Shown here: positions 62,260 to 64,000 of the stretch, one piece after another
How the letters are laid out: the number at the start of each line of letters is the position of its first letter
Position numbering within the stretch: the stretch's first letter is position 1
The notes under the pieces: model-generated
What the model saw: the letters and a program-made list of their open reading frames with translations, nothing else
Told to the model about the DNA's origin: nothing
Database searches by the model: none
Position numbers and translations under genes: made by a program
Assembly: GCF_017355205.1 (NCBI RefSeq)
Contig: NZ_JADIJK010000007.1
Location: 1-64,000 of the forward strand
Source of the DNA: Bacillus sp. SD088
Lineage (GTDB): Bacteria; Bacillota; Bacilli; Bacillales; Bacillaceae_C
Direction: 5' to 3'
Length of the DNA: 64,000 nucleotides

Positions 62260-63945
62260 ATGGAAAAAGATCTACGCATAAAAAGTCATGTTTTTAGTGA
62301 AGGTACCCTTAAAGCGCCAAACAGAGGGATGCTTCGTGCTGTCGGTGTAACGGATGAGGATTTTAAGAAGCCAATGATCGGAATTGCTAGCACATGGAGT
62401 GAAGTGACACCATGTAATATCCATATTAATGATTTAGCTGTCAATGCCAAAAAGGGAGCAAGAGCGGCCGGTGGCGTACCATTGATTTTTAATACAATTA
62501 CAGTTTCAGATGGTATCTCTATGGGGACCCAAGGAATGCGCTTTTCCTTACCAAGTCGTGATCTAATTGCTGATTCAATCGAAACTGTTGTTGGAGCTGA
62601 AAATTTAGATGCATTTGTAGCGATTGGTGGTTGTGATAAGAATATTCCAGGCTGTATGATCGCGATAGCCAATGCCGACGTACCTGCAGTGTTTGTGTAT
62701 GGTGGTACAATTGCACCTGGTTCCTTAAACGGCAAAGATATCGATCTTGTGTCGATATTTGAGGGTGTCGGTAAACATAATAACGGTGATATTGATGACG
62801 AGGAATTACGTTCAATCGAATGTCATGCGTGTCCAGGCGCGGGTTCATGCGGTGGTATGTACACAGCAAATACGATGGCATCTGCTGTTGAGGCAATGGG
62901 CATGAGTCTGCCTGGCAGTTCTTCCAATCCGGCAGTGTCAGATTATAAAGCGCAAGATTGTGAGAAAGCAGGACAAGCAGTCTATAAATTGCTTGAGAAA
63001 GGAATTTATCCAAAAGACATTATGACAAAAAAGGCATTTGAGAATGGGATTACTGTTGTAATGGCGCTTGGTGGATCGACAAATGCAATCTTGCATTTAA
63101 TGGCAATCGCCCATGCCTTGGAAGTCGATTTGACACTGGAAGACTTTAATCGCATTCAGGAAAAAGTGCCACATCTTGCTGATTTAAGACCAAGTGGTAA
63201 ATACGTTATGCAAGACCTGCATCGGGCAGGTGGTGTACCTGCAGTCATGAAAATGCTATATGAAGCTGGGTACCTTCATGGCGATTGCTTAACAGTTACA
63301 GGTAAAACAATCGCCGAGAATCTAGCGGAAGCACCGGATCTTGTGGAAGGACAGAAGGTTATTATGCCTTTTGATAATCCGAAACGCGCAGATGGTCCAC
63401 TAATTGTTCTAAAAGGAAATCTTGCGCCTAGTGGTGCAGTTGCAAAAGTATCTGGTGTGCAAGTAACCAGGCATACTGGGCCTGCTCGTGTGTTTGATAC
63501 AGAAGAAGAAGCAACTGAAGCAGTCACACATAATAGAATAAAGGAAGGCGATGTACTCGTTATTCGCCATATTGGTCCAAAAGGTGCTCCGGGTATGCCA
63601 GAAATGTTATCTGTCTCCTCCATTTTAGTTGGAAAAGGATTAGGGGAAAAAGTTGCTTTATTAACAGACGGTAGATTCTCCGGTGGTACACATGGGCTAG
63701 TTGTTGGCCATATTGCCCCGGAAGCCCAAGCAGGTGGACCGATTGCTTTCTTAAAAGAAGGGGACACTGTAACGATTGATTCCAGCAAAAAAGAAATTTC
63801 ATTTGAAGTTTCCGAAGAAGAGCTTGAACGCCGTAAGCAAGATTGGGTTGCACCACCATTATATAAAAAAGGTGTATTAGGAAAATATGCGCATAATGTA
63901 TCTTGTTCTTCCGTTGGTGCAGTTACAGATTACTTAAATAAATAA
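62260..63945 (+). CDS. ilvD: dihydroxy-acid dehydratase
   Basis: This 561-residue enzyme dehydrates 2,3-dihydroxy-isovalerate and -methylvalerate in branched-chain amino acid synthesis. Fe-S ligand cysteines are visible at 52 (TPCNIH), 125 (GGCDKN) and 197 (CPGAGSCGG). The ATG at 62260 follows GAAGGGTGG, whereas the longer frame from 62215 adds 15 residues that family members lack. No T-box (specifier hairpin with GGGTGG-type antiterminator) is evident. A terminator follows. Confidence 0.95.
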   Translation: MEKDLRIKSHVFSEGTLKAPNRGMLRAVGVTDEDFKKPMIGIASTWSEVTPCNIHINDLAVNAKKGARAAGGVPLIFNTITVSDGISMGTQGMRFSLPSRDLIADSIETVVGAENLDAFVAIGGCDKNIPGCMIAIANADVPAVFVYGGTIAPGSLNGKDIDLVSIFEGVGKHNNGDIDDEELRSIECHACPGAGSCGGMYTANTMASAVEAMGMSLPGSSSNPAVSDYKAQDCEKAGQAVYKLLEKGIYPKDIMTKKAFENGITVVMALGGSTNAILHLMAIAHALEVDLTLEDFNRIQEKVPHLADLRPSGKYVMQDLHRAGGVPAVMKMLYEAGYLHGDCLTVTGKTIAENLAEAPDLVEGQKVIMPFDNPKRADGPLIVLKGNLAPSGAVAKVSGVQVTRHTGPARVFDTEEEATEAVTHNRIKEGDVLVIRHIGPKGAPGMPEMLSVSSILVGKGLGEKVALLTDGRFSGGTHGLVVGHIAPEAQAGGPIAFLKEGDTVTIDSSKKEISFEVSEEELERRKQDWVAPPLYKKGVLGKYAHNVSCSSVGAVTDYLNK

Positions 63946-63949
63946 TGAT

Positions 63950-63982
63950 GAGGGCCCTGATTTAGCTATCGGGGCCCCTTTT
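63950..63982 (+). terminator. ilvD: terminator of ilvD
   Basis: GGGCCC (63952-63957) pairs with GGGCCC (63972-63977), followed by CTTTT. Confidence 0.75.
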
Positions 63983-64000
63983 AGTTGTATAACGAGGAGA

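Noticed and set aside
63276-63788. Long minus-strand frame inside ilvD
   Set aside because: Antisense shadow of the well-supported ilvD gene.

Overview
The window is low-GC Gram-positive (Bacillota) DNA. Strong AGGAGG-type ribosome binding sites, frequent TTG and GTG starts, -35/-10 promoters of sigma-A type, stem-loop plus T-run terminators, and gene sets such as pspA-ydjGHI and alaR-alaT all point to a member of the Bacillaceae. I cannot name the species. No tRNA, rRNA or CRISPR array is visible.

Layout. 1-2.2 kb: end of a sugar/oligosaccharide ABC importer (binding protein tail plus two permeases). 2.3-7.8 kb: an MFS transporter, a three-gene ABC-2 type exporter and an amidase. 8-12.7 kb: a DUF4349 lipoprotein divergent from a pspA-ydjG-ydjH-ydjI membrane-stress operon. 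12.7-26 kb: housekeeping and transport genes (MazG-like, VOC, TraB-like, a small ABC exporter, CPA1 antiporter, TerC-like, MFS, HAD, a second MurG, an endonuclease III relative) with several gene remnants. 26-31.7 kb: acetyltransferases, alaR-alaT and a GntR-controlled ABC exporter with a clear palindromic operator. 32.1-34.5 kb: a short MutS2-like ATPase gene behind a long structured leader with a possible leader peptide and two terminators. 34.8-43.9 kb: a membrane-anchored alpha/beta hydrolase, a secreted phosphoesterase with two CBM5/12-type modules, and several enzymes.

44-48.3 kb is a resistance-flavoured stretch: an Erm(D)-type 23S rRNA methyltransferase with its RLR leader peptide and attenuator, broken TetR, MFS and alpha/beta-hydrolase genes, an AAC(3)-I-like acetyltransferase and a YjbR-like gene. 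48296-54569 is a complete Tn3-family transposon unit: 50-bp terminal inverted repeats (45/50 identical) flanked by a 5-bp TAATA duplication. Its transposase and resolvase genes are both broken. It carries two GC-rich passenger genes, a DUF899 thioredoxin-like protein and an alpha/beta hydrolase that lacks the usual nucleophilic serine.

54.6-64 kb: a dispersed repeat, a DUF3307/SatD-like pair, then a Fur-box-controlled siderophore ABC importer (binding protein, two permeases, ATPase) followed by a ferredoxin-NADP reductase-like flavoprotein that probably helps release iron, and finally ilvD.

The most notable signals are the attenuator-like leader of the MutS2-like gene (including a 13-bp inverted repeat that brackets both terminators), the erm attenuator, the exactly bounded transposon with its unusual cargo, and an unusually large number of decaying gene fragments in the spaces between intact genes.
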